Shown here: positions 17,635 to 26,159 of the stretch, piece by piece | Layout: the number at the start of each line of letters is the position of its first letter | How positions within the stretch are numbered: position 1 is the first letter of the stretch | From: Flavipsychrobacter sp. | GTDB lineage: Bacteria; Bacteroidota; Bacteroidia; Chitinophagales; Chitinophagaceae | Assembly: GCA_031292525.1 (NCBI GenBank) | Contig: JARLGY010000050.1 | Coordinates: 1 to 64,000, forward strand | DNA length: 64,000 nt | Direction of reading: 5' to 3' | The notes under the pieces: generated by a model | Told to the model about the DNA's origin: nothing | The model's database searches: none | What the model saw: the letters and a program-made list of their open reading frames with translations, nothing else | Translations under genes and position numbers: made by a program

Positions 17635-18945
17635 ATGCGATTAGACAATTACCAACTCAAAAAAGCAATAGTTATTTTATCCTTATTTACGCTCCAGTTA
17701 ATACTTGTTTTTACAGCAGATAACAGGATAGACTTTAATTATGCTTCTCCTTTTCTATTGCTGATCGTCTCGTTAATTATCCCCTATTACTATATATTGG
17801 TGCTGACGACGAAGGATGTGGATGCCGGATCTATTGAAACCGGAAAGCCCTGGAGCAAGTATTTATATTTTGGGTTAGGCATGCTAGCAATACTTGTAAG
17901 CTACAAAGGCGTGGGAAAGTTATTTGCGCAATATCCTGACCCTGGTGAAATATCGGACGTAATGCCACAGATAGAGACGCAATATTCCAGGTTTGTACAT
18001 GGCATTCTTCCATATAGCCCGGTTACATCTGTGCCCTGGCATCCTTATCCTGTATATATGCCGCTGCATTGGTTGCCCGTGGGTTTAGCGCATATGCTGG
18101 GTATAGACAGCAGGTGGAGCGGCTATATAATATTAGTTATAGCAGGTGGAATATATGGCTATTATATACTGCAATACCGCACACCAGTTTGGAGGAAGGT
18201 GATAACATTATTGGTGCTTGGGGCAGTATTATGGGCTTACGTGATGTGGGGAGGTATGGATTTGCCTGCCGTGCTGGAAACTCTGATTGCAGCTTATTAT
18301 CTGGTACTTGCTGTTGGACTGATGACCAAGAACCTGGCCATTACAACCATTGGTATTATTTTATGCTTATTATCCAGGTACACCTTTGTTTTCTGGCTGC
18401 CTTTATTTTTTATATTACTGTGGCAGCACAAACCAATAAAACAGAACCTGACCGTGTGGTTTGCTATTGGGGCCGCAGTACTCTGTATCTATATTATACC
18501 TTTCTGGTCTAAAGACCCTACTATTTTTGTAAAAGGCTTAGCCTATCATAATTATTGTGCATATAACAGCTGGCGATGTTTTGGTACGAACCAAACTTAT
18601 GATTTCTATAAATCAGGACTTTTATTTGCACCACGTATATACGACATTACTACCGGTACAATAGAACACAGGGTTTTCCTGGCAAGGTGCCTGCAAGGAG
18701 GGCTTATGCTGTTTTTACTTATAGCTGGGGTGTGGCTTTATGCGAAGATCAAAGCGAGCATCAACTTTTATGACTTTAGCCTGGCGATGTTGTATGTAGT
18801 TATATTGGTGTTTATGTTATTTGCACCGTTTGTATTCAGGTATTACTATATGCCAGTACTTGTACTGTCGGCCGTTATCAGCGCAAAAATTATATTGGTG
18901 AATAAAAACGCTGGGATTCAGAATAATGGTGACAACCTACCATGA
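17635..18945 (+). CDS. Polytopic membrane protein, GT-C (GT87/DUF2029)-like
   Basis: The 436-residue protein has roughly 11 hydrophobic spans. ATG 17635 (MRLDNYQLKKAIV) is preferred over an in-frame TTG at 17608. Between spans 3 and 4 lies an acidic/aromatic extracytoplasmic loop (YPDPGEISDVMPQIETQYSRF...YSPVTSVPWHPYPVYMPLHWLPVGLA), which resembles the DXE-containing first loop and active-site region of GT-C mannosyltransferases using polyprenyl-phosphate sugars. A second loop contains FGTNQTYDFYKSG. It probably moves a lipid-linked sugar, but this rests on topology and motif style only. Its 3' end overlaps the convergent small gene by 9 bp. Confidence 0.7.
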   Translation: MRLDNYQLKKAIVILSLFTLQLILVFTADNRIDFNYASPFLLLIVSLIIPYYYILVLTTKDVDAGSIETGKPWSKYLYFGLGMLAILVSYKGVGKLFAQYPDPGEISDVMPQIETQYSRFVHGILPYSPVTSVPWHPYPVYMPLHWLPVGLAHMLGIDSRWSGYIILVIAGGIYGYYILQYRTPVWRKVITLLVLGAVLWAYVMWGGMDLPAVLETLIAAYYLVLAVGLMTKNLAITTIGIILCLLSRYTFVFWLPLFFILLWQHKPIKQNLTVWFAIGAAVLCIYIIPFWSKDPTIFVKGLAYHNYCAYNSWRCFGTNQTYDFYKSGLLFAPRIYDITTGTIEHRVFLARCLQGGLMLFLLIAGVWLYAKIKASINFYDFSLAMLYVVILVFMLFAPFVFRYYYMPVLVLSAVISAKIILVNKNAGIQNNGDNLP

Positions 18946-19242
18946 TACTTTGCTTTTATCCCTGGTTTGATTGTAATGTTCGCTGTTACTGCGATGCCGG
19001 TGCCTTCTTTTGGCTTTGCGGCTTCTGCGACGTATTCTTTTTATGAATCTCCATAATGATTTGATAACTACATACAGTAGTATAGCTGCAAACCCGGAAA
19101 GTATAGCTTTGATCAATAGCATTACAAAGCTAACGTGCACGTTTTGATAGAAGGCATAACAAGCAGACAACCCCGCACCTAGAAAAAAATAAATTATTAT
19201 CTGGTTTATTTTAAAAGGTTTTTTATATCCGTGTTTGCCCAT
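18937..19242 (-). CDS. Small membrane protein with basic tail
   Basis: The 101-residue protein has two membrane spans (about 13-32 and 38-62) and a strongly basic, Arg/Lys/His-rich C-terminal tail (WRFIKRIRRRSRKAKRRHRHRS). The tail would be cytoplasmic under the positive-inside rule and could contact nucleic acid or lipid head groups. No family is recognised. It overlaps the opposing gene by 9 bp at its 3' end. It is isolated, with an AT-rich region on either side. I rate it a probable, not certain, gene. Confidence 0.55.
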   Translation of the reverse strand: MGKHGYKKPFKINQIIIYFFLGAGLSACYAFYQNVHVSFVMLLIKAILSGFAAILLYVVIKSLWRFIKRIRRRSRKAKRRHRHRSNSEHYNQTRDKSKVSW

Positions 19243-19354
19243 TTTCTGGTATTGTATATCTGTTTATTGAATTGCGACAGTAAAATTAGTAAGATTATTG
19301 TTCTAATTGCCCACAGCTAGTATGGGAATATGATGTTATTGTTAAAAATAATTA

Positions 19355-19768
19355 TTATTTTTTTCTACAGGTTTTTACATTCTGGGGCAAAATAGCCGAG
19401 GCCTTATTTTCAAAACTATTGCGTATGTAGGTAAGCACATCGGCTATTTGCTGATCTGTAAGTTGGCTTTGGGCAGGCATATTGTTGCTGTAATAATCAC
19501 CATCTATGGCTACTTTTTCGCTGAAGCCATTCAACAAGATATTAATTAATACTTTTTTATCGCCATCTACCCATTTTGACTTTATTAACGGGGGATTCAT
19601 GTTGGGTACACCGCCACCATCGGCTTGGTGACAACTGATACACACCTGGTTATATACGATCTTACCACGTGTTATGGATTGCTGTAATGCTGCTTTAGCA
19701 GGCTGGGCATTTGTGGCTAGTGATGTAAGTACTAAAACAAGGAAAAATAAATATCTCATATTGAACAT
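19355..19768 (-). CDS. Exported class I c-type cytochrome
   Basis: The 137-residue protein has a signal peptide (about 1-22) and one heme-c domain: C43-I-S-C46-H47, with axial methionine probably M97 in NNMPAQSQLTDQQIADVLTYIRNSF. This is the typical monoheme fold found with periplasmic dehydrogenases. Its ATG overlaps the stop of the sugar dehydrogenase gene (TAATG), so it is its likely electron acceptor, passing electrons on to the respiratory chain. The C-terminal CRKK is unusual but short. Confidence 0.92.
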   Translation of the reverse strand: MFNMRYLFFLVLVLTSLATNAQPAKAALQQSITRGKIVYNQVCISCHQADGGGVPNMNPPLIKSKWVDGDKKVLINILLNGFSEKVAIDGDYYSNNMPAQSQLTDQQIADVLTYIRNSFENKASAILPQNVKTCRKK

Positions 19769-21045
19769 TATTTGCCAGTATAGATGATTTTATAAATTGC
19801 ACCTTTTACATCATCGCTTACATAAAGCGCGCCATCAGGTCCTTGAGCAAGCCCGCATGGCCTGTGGGCAGCCTGCCTGGGCGACGTTATGTCGTTGGTG
19901 CCAGCGAAATTATCTGCAAAAATTTCCCAGTCACCAGATGGTTTGCCATTTTTTAAAGGCACAAAGGCAACCAGAAAGCCTTTTTGTTTTTCTGGTGCGC
20001 GGTTCCATGAGCCATGAAATGCTATAAAAGCCCCATTCCTGTATTTTTCCGGGAACATCGTACCTGTATAAAATAAGAGGCCGTTGGGTGCCAGGTGTCC
20101 GGGAAATGCCGCTACAGGGTCCTGTGCATTTTCGCCACCTTGTTTTACGCCGTCGCCGCCATATTCCGGGGCTAATATTTTTTGATGTTTTTGCTGGTCA
20201 TAGTACATGTATGGCCACCCGCAATTGCTGCCATTATGAAGTTCATACATGGTTTCTGCCGGCAACTCAGCACTTTGTTTTTCGTCGTAATACTGTGGAA
20301 AAAGGTCGTGCAGTTGGTCGCGGCCATGCATCATAACAAACAATGAATTTGTTGTTTTGTTCCAGTCCAGTCCCACTACGTTGCGTAATCCTGTAGCATA
20401 GCGTGTACCGTTGGCATATGTCTGATTGGGCAGATCGGCCTTAAAACGCCAGATGCCCCCTGCACTGTCCAGGATAGGGCAGGGTTTCATTCCCGGCGAT
20501 CCTTTTACTCGGTCTCGTTCCTGGCAAGAGTTGGAATATGCACCTATGTTAGTATAAATGTAGCCATCATCATCCAGTACTATCGATTTTGATTCATGTT
20601 CATGGCGCTCCAGCAGACCATTAACAATTTTTTCGGGATGTTCTGGATCTATTACTATGCCTTTGTCGTCCAGCTTATAGCGATATATATCAACATCTGA
20701 AGATGCATATAGATAGCCATTCTTTATGGCAATTCCGGTGCCGCCATAGTCGCCAAAGCTTTTGATGATGGCGGCTCTGCCAGTACCCTTTTCCTCTCGC
20801 AACAGCAGTATTCCTTTGCTCCCGTTGGCCACTAACTGTTTTACATAAATATCGCCTTGGGGGGTAACTGCAATATGTCTTGACTTGCCAATGTTATCTG
20901 CAAGCTTTATTGCTGCAAAACTCTTAGGTAAAATTAGCCCTGCATTATTGCCATCAGCAATGCTGCTTTTACTGCCTGTTTGGGCAAACGCATTGAGCCA
21001 AATTAAAACAAAGAACAGGCAGGCAAATGGTTTTATTATTTTCAT
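19768..21045 (-). CDS. Periplasmic PQQ-type sugar (sorbosone/glucose) dehydrogenase
   Basis: The 425-residue protein has a signal peptide (MKIIKPFACLFFVLIWLNAFAQ), with ATG at 21045 preferred over GTG at 21051. A six-bladed beta-propeller follows. Motifs include GIAIKNGYLYASSD, YATGLRNVVGLDWN, MHGRDQLHDLFPQYYDE, ELHNGSNCGWPYMYYD, FIAFHGSWNRAPEKQKGF and HRPCGLAQGPDGALYVSDDVKGAIYKI. These are the marks of soluble glucose/L-sorbosone dehydrogenases, which oxidise sugars with PQQ. No pqq synthesis genes are in the window, so PQQ may be imported or made elsewhere. It is coupled to the cytochrome c gene. Confidence 0.9.
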   Translation of the reverse strand: MKIIKPFACLFFVLIWLNAFAQTGSKSSIADGNNAGLILPKSFAAIKLADNIGKSRHIAVTPQGDIYVKQLVANGSKGILLLREEKGTGRAAIIKSFGDYGGTGIAIKNGYLYASSDVDIYRYKLDDKGIVIDPEHPEKIVNGLLERHEHESKSIVLDDDGYIYTNIGAYSNSCQERDRVKGSPGMKPCPILDSAGGIWRFKADLPNQTYANGTRYATGLRNVVGLDWNKTTNSLFVMMHGRDQLHDLFPQYYDEKQSAELPAETMYELHNGSNCGWPYMYYDQQKHQKILAPEYGGDGVKQGGENAQDPVAAFPGHLAPNGLLFYTGTMFPEKYRNGAFIAFHGSWNRAPEKQKGFLVAFVPLKNGKPSGDWEIFADNFAGTNDITSPRQAAHRPCGLAQGPDGALYVSDDVKGAIYKIIYTGK

Positions 21046-21168
21046 GGGCACTAATTCAGATCTGAATGTAAATATACATACAAGAGCATATGCAGCATGG
21101 CAGCTATTTGCTAAAGGTTTCCTGTTTTCTGTTTTTCGGGTTAACTTTCAGTAAATTTTTCTTCGTAT

Positions 21169-21555
21169 ATGAAACAAACTATTTTAACCATCGCCCTGAT
21201 GGTAAGTTGTATCGCAAGTTTTGGGCGTAGCGCCATGGACAAATGGCCTGCGCTTAAGTCCTTTCATGAAGTGATGGCTGCCACTTTTCATCCTAGTGAA
21301 GGAGGTAAACTGGAACCTATCAAAAAACAGATAGATGAATTTGTGAACCGCGCTGCTGAACTGAAAACAGCTCCCCGGCCAGCTGAATACGATAATGAAA
21401 AAGTAAATGCTGTGATCACTAAGTTGAATGCAGGCGCAAAAGAATTGAAAGCACTAATCGTAAAAAAAGCACCTGATGCGCAAATACGTACGAAGTTATC
21501 TACCCTGCATGGCCTGTTTCACCAGATAGTAGACCTGACCACAAAGTCTGAGTAA
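21169..21555 (+). CDS. Small exported helical protein, histidine-containing
   Basis: The 128-residue protein has a signal peptide (about 1-19, SCIASFG) and then an all-helical body of four predicted helices. Histidines sit at matching places in the first and last helices: KSFHEVMAATFHPSEGG near 31-42 and TLHGLFHQIVDL near 111-121. That spacing suggests a metal-binding or heme-binding four-helix bundle, but no CXXCH is present. It is divergently transcribed from the PQQ dehydrogenase/cytochrome operon and may share regulation. The family is not recognised. Confidence 0.75.
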   Translation: MKQTILTIALMVSCIASFGRSAMDKWPALKSFHEVMAATFHPSEGGKLEPIKKQIDEFVNRAAELKTAPRPAEYDNEKVNAVITKLNAGAKELKALIVKKAPDAQIRTKLSTLHGLFHQIVDLTTKSE

Positions 21556-21571
21556 AAAACAGAACCTGGAT

Positions 21572-21615
21572 ATAAAAGTAAAGCCCCGCTATGCATAGCG
21601 GGGCTTTACTTTTAT
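21572..21615. terminator. Bidirectional rho-independent terminator
   Basis: A perfect 44-bp palindrome centred on ATGCAT, with GC core GCCCCGCTA / TAGCGGGGC and outer arms AAAAGTAAA / TTTACTTTT. It lies between convergent genes ending at 21555 and 21628. Confidence 0.92.
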
Positions 21616-21627
21616 TAGACAAAAATT

Positions 21628-22161
21628 TTAGTTGCGAGCTAAAGTCAAACGTTTCGTAAATGCAGCTTGTGCTGCATAAGCGCTACCGAATAATATAGTG
21701 TTGTAAAACAGATCGCCTGCGATGCTGTAGGTAATGAACGGAATAGCCAGGGCGAAGCACGTGAACAAACCGCTAACGCTGTGTGCATACATGCCGCTGA
21801 AAGCCCATACACCCATGTTGGATAACAGGAAAAATACAATAGATCCAGCTACAGAAGAACCAGCTACAGCTAAAGAAGCTTTACCGCTGAACCTGTTTTT
21901 TGCACCCAGGAAATCTTTGAACAATACAGCTGTAGCCAGGGCTGCATAGTTGAACAGCATAGCACCAGGCTCGTAAAAGCCAATGACCATATCGCTAAGG
22001 AACATAGCTGCCAATGTAACTACCAGGCCATAACGCCTGCCAAGGAATACGGAGCTAAACAACCCCACAGCCATAACTGGGGCAAAATTTGGTAAATGGG
22101 GGATGTACCTGCCTACTAATACTACAAGAATGAGCGCTAATGCGATGAGACCTTTATTCAT
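21628..22161 (-). CDS. DUF6580 membrane protein, ECF S-component-like
   Basis: The 177-residue polytopic protein has about five or six spans, an early HLPNFAPVMAVGLFSSVFLGRRYG segment, LSDMVIGFYEPGAMLFNYAAL and a final span with GDLFYNTILFGSAYAAQ. The pattern matches what I know as DUF6580. Its size and hydrophobic profile resemble the substrate-binding S subunits of ECF vitamin transporters (inference). It starts 5 bp after the DUF4430 lipoprotein gene, so the two form an operon. No ECF ATPase or T subunit is in the window. Confidence 0.8.
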   Translation of the reverse strand: MNKGLIALALILVVLVGRYIPHLPNFAPVMAVGLFSSVFLGRRYGLVVTLAAMFLSDMVIGFYEPGAMLFNYAALATAVLFKDFLGAKNRFSGKASLAVAGSSVAGSIVFFLLSNMGVWAFSGMYAHSVSGLFTCFALAIPFITYSIAGDLFYNTILFGSAYAAQAAFTKRLTLARN

Positions 22162-22166
22162 AAAGT

Positions 22167-22643
22167 TTAATTATTATAAGAGCAATTTTTACAAGGTTGT
22201 TTACCATCTGTTACATAATGCCAGGCGATGGTGCTGCCAGGAGTAGCCTGCTGGTCTTCAAAACCTGCCGATGCACAAGTATCGTTTACGCATAGCCACC
22301 AATATTGTTTGGTGCCATTGGTATGGAAGCCGTCAATGGCATCTATCATACCGTGCTGGCCTGGCTTGGTTTCAAACGTGAGCTTACTCTGTTTTGATGC
22401 AGCTTCCATAACATCTTTCACAGACATTTTGCCGGTTACAGGTAGCGAATCGATCACTTTTGATGAATCGGCCCGGTACATAATAGCCAGTTTTACGTAA
22501 GCCTGGGGCTGAACCGTTTGCGTTATAGTAATGGTATCTGCTTTACTGCCGGCGGTATTGCCACTGTTGCTGCAAGAGCACAGGAACAGCATGGCTGCCA
22601 GGCAAGAGAACAAGGAATATACTGCTGTTTTAGATACGAGCAA
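22167..22643 (-). CDS. DUF4430 lipoprotein (transcobalamin C-terminal-like domain)
   Basis: The 158-residue protein has a lipoprotein signal ending FLCSC and a domain that matches DUF4430. The pattern VKDVMEAASK..., GMIDAIDGF, TKQYWWLCVNDTCASAGFEDQQATPGSTIAWHY is close in style to the C-terminal domain of animal intrinsic factor and transcobalamin, which caps the bound corrinoid. It therefore may bind cobalamin or a related ligand at the cell surface. The only usable start is TTG 22643, since ATG is absent between the upstream stop and the signal. The DUF6580 gene follows by 5 bp. Confidence 0.8.
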   Translation of the reverse strand: MLVSKTAVYSLFSCLAAMLFLCSCSNSGNTAGSKADTITITQTVQPQAYVKLAIMYRADSSKVIDSLPVTGKMSVKDVMEAASKQSKLTFETKPGQHGMIDAIDGFHTNGTKQYWWLCVNDTCASAGFEDQQATPGSTIAWHYVTDGKQPCKNCSYNN

Positions 22644-22722
22644 GGTGATTATTTTATAGAATAGACATCAAAGGTAAAAGTTTTGGGGCAATTTTTGACG
22701 CTTCTCTTCCAGAGATAGTATG

Positions 22723-22744
22723 GGTTATATATAGATATATAACC
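22723..22744. promoter_or_regulatory. Operator-like palindrome upstream of moaA (ModE-like)
   Basis: Two perfect 10-bp arms, GGTTATATAT and ATATATAACC, flank the dinucleotide AG. The site lies in the 215-bp divergent region, 115 bp upstream of moaA and 80 bp upstream of the DUF4430 gene. The GnTATATA half-sites resemble the CGnTATATA halves of ModE/Mop boxes that control molybdate and Moco genes, but the spacing is shorter than in E. coli. No modE gene is in the window. Confidence 0.55.
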
Positions 22745-22858
22745 TGTCACACGGCCTGCTTGTACCTATATGAATTGGAGTAAGCACGTTAGTTAGCATG
22801 AGGCACGATTTTCCCGCAAAAAACAAAGAACTTTATTCACTCAATAAAAGGATTCGAT

Positions 22859-23848
22859 GTGCTGGTAGATAACCATGGGCGAACGATAAACTATTTAAGA
22901 CTGGCGGTAACGGACAAGTGCAACCTGCGGTGTTTCTATTGCATGCCCGAGGACGGGCTGCAATGGCTGAGCCGGGAAGCGTTAATGACCTATGAGGAAA
23001 TGCTGCACATATGCACCATGCTGGTGGGTATGGGCATCGAGAAAATACGCATAACCGGTGGAGAACCTTTTGCACGTAAGGATACTATGCAGCTGCTTAC
23101 AGCGCTATCGAAACTGAATGGACTAAGGGAACTTACGCTAACTACAAATGGGGTGCTTACAGCCCCGCTAGTACCCGAACTGAAGAAGATAGGCATACGC
23201 TCTGTGAACCTGAGTCTGGATACACTGGATCGGCAACGTTTTTTAACCATTACCCGCCGCGATGAACTTGATAAGGTGATGGACACATTGCAGCAACTGC
23301 TTCATCATGGTATAGAAGTGAAACTGAACGCCGTGGTAATGGAAGGGAAGAATATTGAAGACATTATTCCATTAGTGGCGCTTACAAAGGAGCTGCCGGT
23401 GAGCGTACGCTTTATTGAGGAAATGCCTTTTAATGGAGACGGTAACCAGCATTCAGGTATCAACTGGAATCATGTGCGCATATTACAGACCATACAGGAG
23501 GTCTATCCTGGAATACAGAAGATACCGGATGCCTTGTATTCTACGTCTCACAATTACCAGGTACCCGGGCACAATGGTAGTGTGGGTATTATAGCGGCGT
23601 ACACCAGGTCTTTCTGCGGCACTTGTAACCGCATACGTATAACCCCTGAGGGTATGCTGAAAATGTGTTTGTATGACAATGGGGTATTCAATATAAAGGA
23701 TATGGCGCGTAAGGGCGCGAGTAATGATATGCTTGCTGAGGCTGTAACTGCTGCTATACAGCACAGGGCTGTTGATGGCTGGGAAGCAGACCGAAACCGG
23801 CCTGAAAAAATAAACATTCACGAATCTATGGCCACCATTGGCGGATAA
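22859..23848 (+). CDS. moaA: GTP 3',8-cyclase MoaA (radical SAM)
   Basis: MoaA makes the first Moco intermediate from GTP, with MoaC. The 329-residue protein has the radical-SAM cluster C21-x3-C25-x2-C28 (TDKCNLRCFYCMPEDG), ITGGEP (SAM binding) and the C-terminal second cluster C253-x2-C256-x13-C270. It ends with the conserved Gly-Gly that enters the active site. The start is GTG at 22859, and no ATG lies in frame just upstream. It heads a five-gene operon, with moeA 12 bp downstream. Confidence 0.96.
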   Translation: MLVDNHGRTINYLRLAVTDKCNLRCFYCMPEDGLQWLSREALMTYEEMLHICTMLVGMGIEKIRITGGEPFARKDTMQLLTALSKLNGLRELTLTTNGVLTAPLVPELKKIGIRSVNLSLDTLDRQRFLTITRRDELDKVMDTLQQLLHHGIEVKLNAVVMEGKNIEDIIPLVALTKELPVSVRFIEEMPFNGDGNQHSGINWNHVRILQTIQEVYPGIQKIPDALYSTSHNYQVPGHNGSVGIIAAYTRSFCGTCNRIRITPEGMLKMCLYDNGVFNIKDMARKGASNDMLAEAVTAAIQHRAVDGWEADRNRPEKINIHESMATIGG

Positions 23849-23860
23849 ATTATACACGGG

Positions 23861-25063
23861 ATGGTATACGTAGCAGAAGCAGATGAAATAATAAAAGGCC
23901 AATTACGAACGTATGGTACCGAAGCTATTGACTTCGAGCAGGCTTTGGGGCGGGTGCTGGCTGAAGACATTGTTGCAGACCGCGACCTGCCACCATACAA
24001 CCGTGTAACGATGGATGGGGTAGCCATCAGCTTTGCTGCTTTTGAGCAAGGTATAACAGCGTTCAGGATAATAGCTACGCAGGCCGCGGGTGATGTACCG
24101 CCGATTACTAATGCTGTGGATGAATGTGTGGAGATCATGACGGGTGCGGCACTGCCGGAAACTACCGATACGATAATAAGATATGAAGACCTGGAAATAA
24201 AGGATGGCATTGCCACGCTGCAAACCCAAAATATCAGCCGGGGACAAAGCATACACCGTAAAGGAAAAGACAAAAAGCAGGGGGATATAGTTGTAACGAC
24301 AAACCAGCTGGTTACACCAGCCATTATAAGTATGTTGGCATCGACAGGATACACAAATGTGCAGGTGAAAAAGCAGCCCCGGGTAATTATTATATCTACG
24401 GGTGATGAATTGGTTGAAGTGGGGGAGACACCATCGCCATATGAAGTGAGAAGATCGAATAACTATACGGTGAAGTCCATATTGCAACAACTTCACTTAA
24501 GTGCAGATATGCTGCACCTGCGCGATGAACCCATAGTAATAAAAGAAAAGCTACAGGCATGCCTTCAGCAATATGATGTCATTATTTTGAGTGGTGGGAT
24601 ATCGATGGGTAAGTTTGATTATGTGCCCGTGGTACTGGAAGAATTGAAAGTAAGTAAGCTGTTCCATAAAGTGCGTCAGCGACCGGGCAACCCATTCTGG
24701 TTCGGAGCACATGAAAACAGTACCCTTGTTTTTGCATTGCCGGGTAACCCTGTATCTACTTTCATGTGTACGCAGCGATACTTTGTGCCGTGGTACCGGG
24801 CAAGTATGGGTATAGAATTGCCGCCAGCGTATGCTGTGCTTGATAATGATATTACCTTTACACCTGCGCTGCAGTACTTTGTACAGGTAAAGCTATCATT
24901 CAATAACAAGGGCCATTTACTGGCGGGGACTATTGAAGGGAACGGATCGGGAGATTTTGCTAACCTTACAGAGACAGATGCTTTTATGGAATTGCCATTG
25001 GAGCGAAGCGTTTTTAAAAAAGGGGAAGTGTATAGGGTGTGGCCTTTTAAACAGATCATGTAA
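23861..25063 (+). CDS. moeA: Molybdopterin molybdotransferase MoeA
   Basis: MoeA inserts molybdate into adenylated molybdopterin. The 400-residue protein is full length, with the motif LPPYNRVTMDGVAI near 43-56, the MoCF-binding domain VIIISTGDELVEVG and the Mg/substrate signature LSGGISMGKFDYVP. VRQRPGNPFWFG and LPGNPVST follow, then the C-terminal beta domain. Its TAA stop is directly followed by the moaC ATG with no spacer. A gephyrin-like fusion with MogA is absent. Confidence 0.95.
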   Translation: MVYVAEADEIIKGQLRTYGTEAIDFEQALGRVLAEDIVADRDLPPYNRVTMDGVAISFAAFEQGITAFRIIATQAAGDVPPITNAVDECVEIMTGAALPETTDTIIRYEDLEIKDGIATLQTQNISRGQSIHRKGKDKKQGDIVVTTNQLVTPAIISMLASTGYTNVQVKKQPRVIIISTGDELVEVGETPSPYEVRRSNNYTVKSILQQLHLSADMLHLRDEPIVIKEKLQACLQQYDVIILSGGISMGKFDYVPVVLEELKVSKLFHKVRQRPGNPFWFGAHENSTLVFALPGNPVSTFMCTQRYFVPWYRASMGIELPPAYAVLDNDITFTPALQYFVQVKLSFNNKGHLLAGTIEGNGSGDFANLTETDAFMELPLERSVFKKGEVYRVWPFKQIM

Positions 25064-25543
25064 ATGAAAGAATTCTCGCACATTGATAAGAAGGGAGTAG
25101 CCACTATGGTGGATGTAAGTGAAAAACAGGTCTCGCGGCGCGTGGCAAAGGCACGCAGCATTGTATGGTTGCCTGACGAGGTGTGGGCAAAACTAACTGG
25201 AGGTGATATACAAAGCACAAAGGGGCCAGTTTTCCAGACAGCTATAATAGCCGGTATTATGGCCGCAAAAAAGACAGGTGAATTGATACCGCTGTGCCAC
25301 CCGTTGGGCATGGACAACTGCCATATAGATATACATACCAACGACAGACAAGAAGTAATTATTGACTGCACCGCAATAATAACTGCGAAAACGGGTATAG
25401 AAATGGAAGCACTTGTGGGTGCATCTATCGCTGCCCTCACAATTTATGATATGTGTAAAGCGTTAAGTCATGACATAGTGATCAAAGAAACCATGCTGAT
25501 GGAAAAAACAGGAGGAAAAAATGACTTCAAACGCGGAACATAA
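25064..25543 (+). CDS. moaC: Cyclic pyranopterin monophosphate synthase MoaC
   Basis: MoaC converts the MoaA product to cPMP. The 159-residue protein has LCHPL (H79), MDNCHIDI, TGIEMEALVGASIAALTIYDMCK (D129, K132, matching the catalytic pair in E. coli) and SHDIVIKETMLMEKTGG. It starts immediately after the moeA stop, and its 3' end overlaps mobA by 23 bp. Confidence 0.96.
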   Translation: MKEFSHIDKKGVATMVDVSEKQVSRRVAKARSIVWLPDEVWAKLTGGDIQSTKGPVFQTAIIAGIMAAKKTGELIPLCHPLGMDNCHIDIHTNDRQEVIIDCTAIITAKTGIEMEALVGASIAALTIYDMCKALSHDIVIKETMLMEKTGGKNDFKRGT

Positions 25544-26159
25544 AGAGATACCTACACTGTCGGGACTGGTACTTGCCGGGGGCAAAAGCGTGCGCATGGG
25601 CCAGGACAAGGGAAATATAAACTGGCATGGAAAGGAACAGCGCTACTACATGGCCGACCTGCTGGAGCAATACCTGCTGGATGTACGCATATCGTGCCGG
25701 GCCGACCAACTGGACGATATGAATGTGGCCTATAAAGTACTGCCCGACGAAACGAAGTTTGCAGGCATGGGGCCTTACGGCGGCATACTTACTGCATTTG
25801 CTACGAAGCCGGATAATGCCTGGCTGGTAGTGGCGTGCGACCTGCCACTGGTTGATGACAGTACATTACAATACCTGATAGCCAATAGAGATACAGACGC
25901 GATAGCTACTACATTTGAAAGCCCCATGGATGGGCACCCGGAGCCGTTGATCACGATCTGGGAGCCAGGTAGTTTGCCATTGCTTCTGAAGTTTGCTGCA
26001 GAAGGTTTCAAATGCCCTAGGAAGCTGCTGAGGCGACATGCCAATCAAGTGAAATTGCTGAAGGCACCAGACCCGTATGCGTTGATGAATGCCAATACTC
26101 CTGAAGACCTGGCGACCATACAGGAAATAGTACAACAAAGAGACGTGCGTGGTGAATGA
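25521..26159 (+). CDS. mobA: Molybdenum cofactor guanylyltransferase MobA
   Basis: MobA adds GMP to Moco to give the guanine dinucleotide form used by formate-dehydrogenase-type enzymes. The 212-residue protein has the nucleotidyltransferase motif GLVLAGGKSVRMGQDKG (16-31) and the metal site D107 in VVACDLPLVD. PDETKFAGMGPYGGI also fits the family. It starts inside moaC after a strong Shine-Dalgarno (AGGAGG at 25510-25515), rare for this genome type. A DMSO-reductase-family enzyme downstream in the island is a consistent user of the MGD form. Confidence 0.93.
   Translation: MTSNAEHKEIPTLSGLVLAGGKSVRMGQDKGNINWHGKEQRYYMADLLEQYLLDVRISCRADQLDDMNVAYKVLPDETKFAGMGPYGGILTAFATKPDNAWLVVACDLPLVDDSTLQYLIANRDTDAIATTFESPMDGHPEPLITIWEPGSLPLLLKFAAEGFKCPRKLLRRHANQVKLLKAPDPYALMNANTPEDLATIQEIVQQRDVRGE

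Noticed and set aside
22644-22858. Cobalamin or Moco riboswitch in front of the vitamin-like operon or moaA
   Set aside because: I looked for a B12 box and a Moco aptamer-like core on both strands and saw neither. A covariance-model search with Rfam models would settle it.
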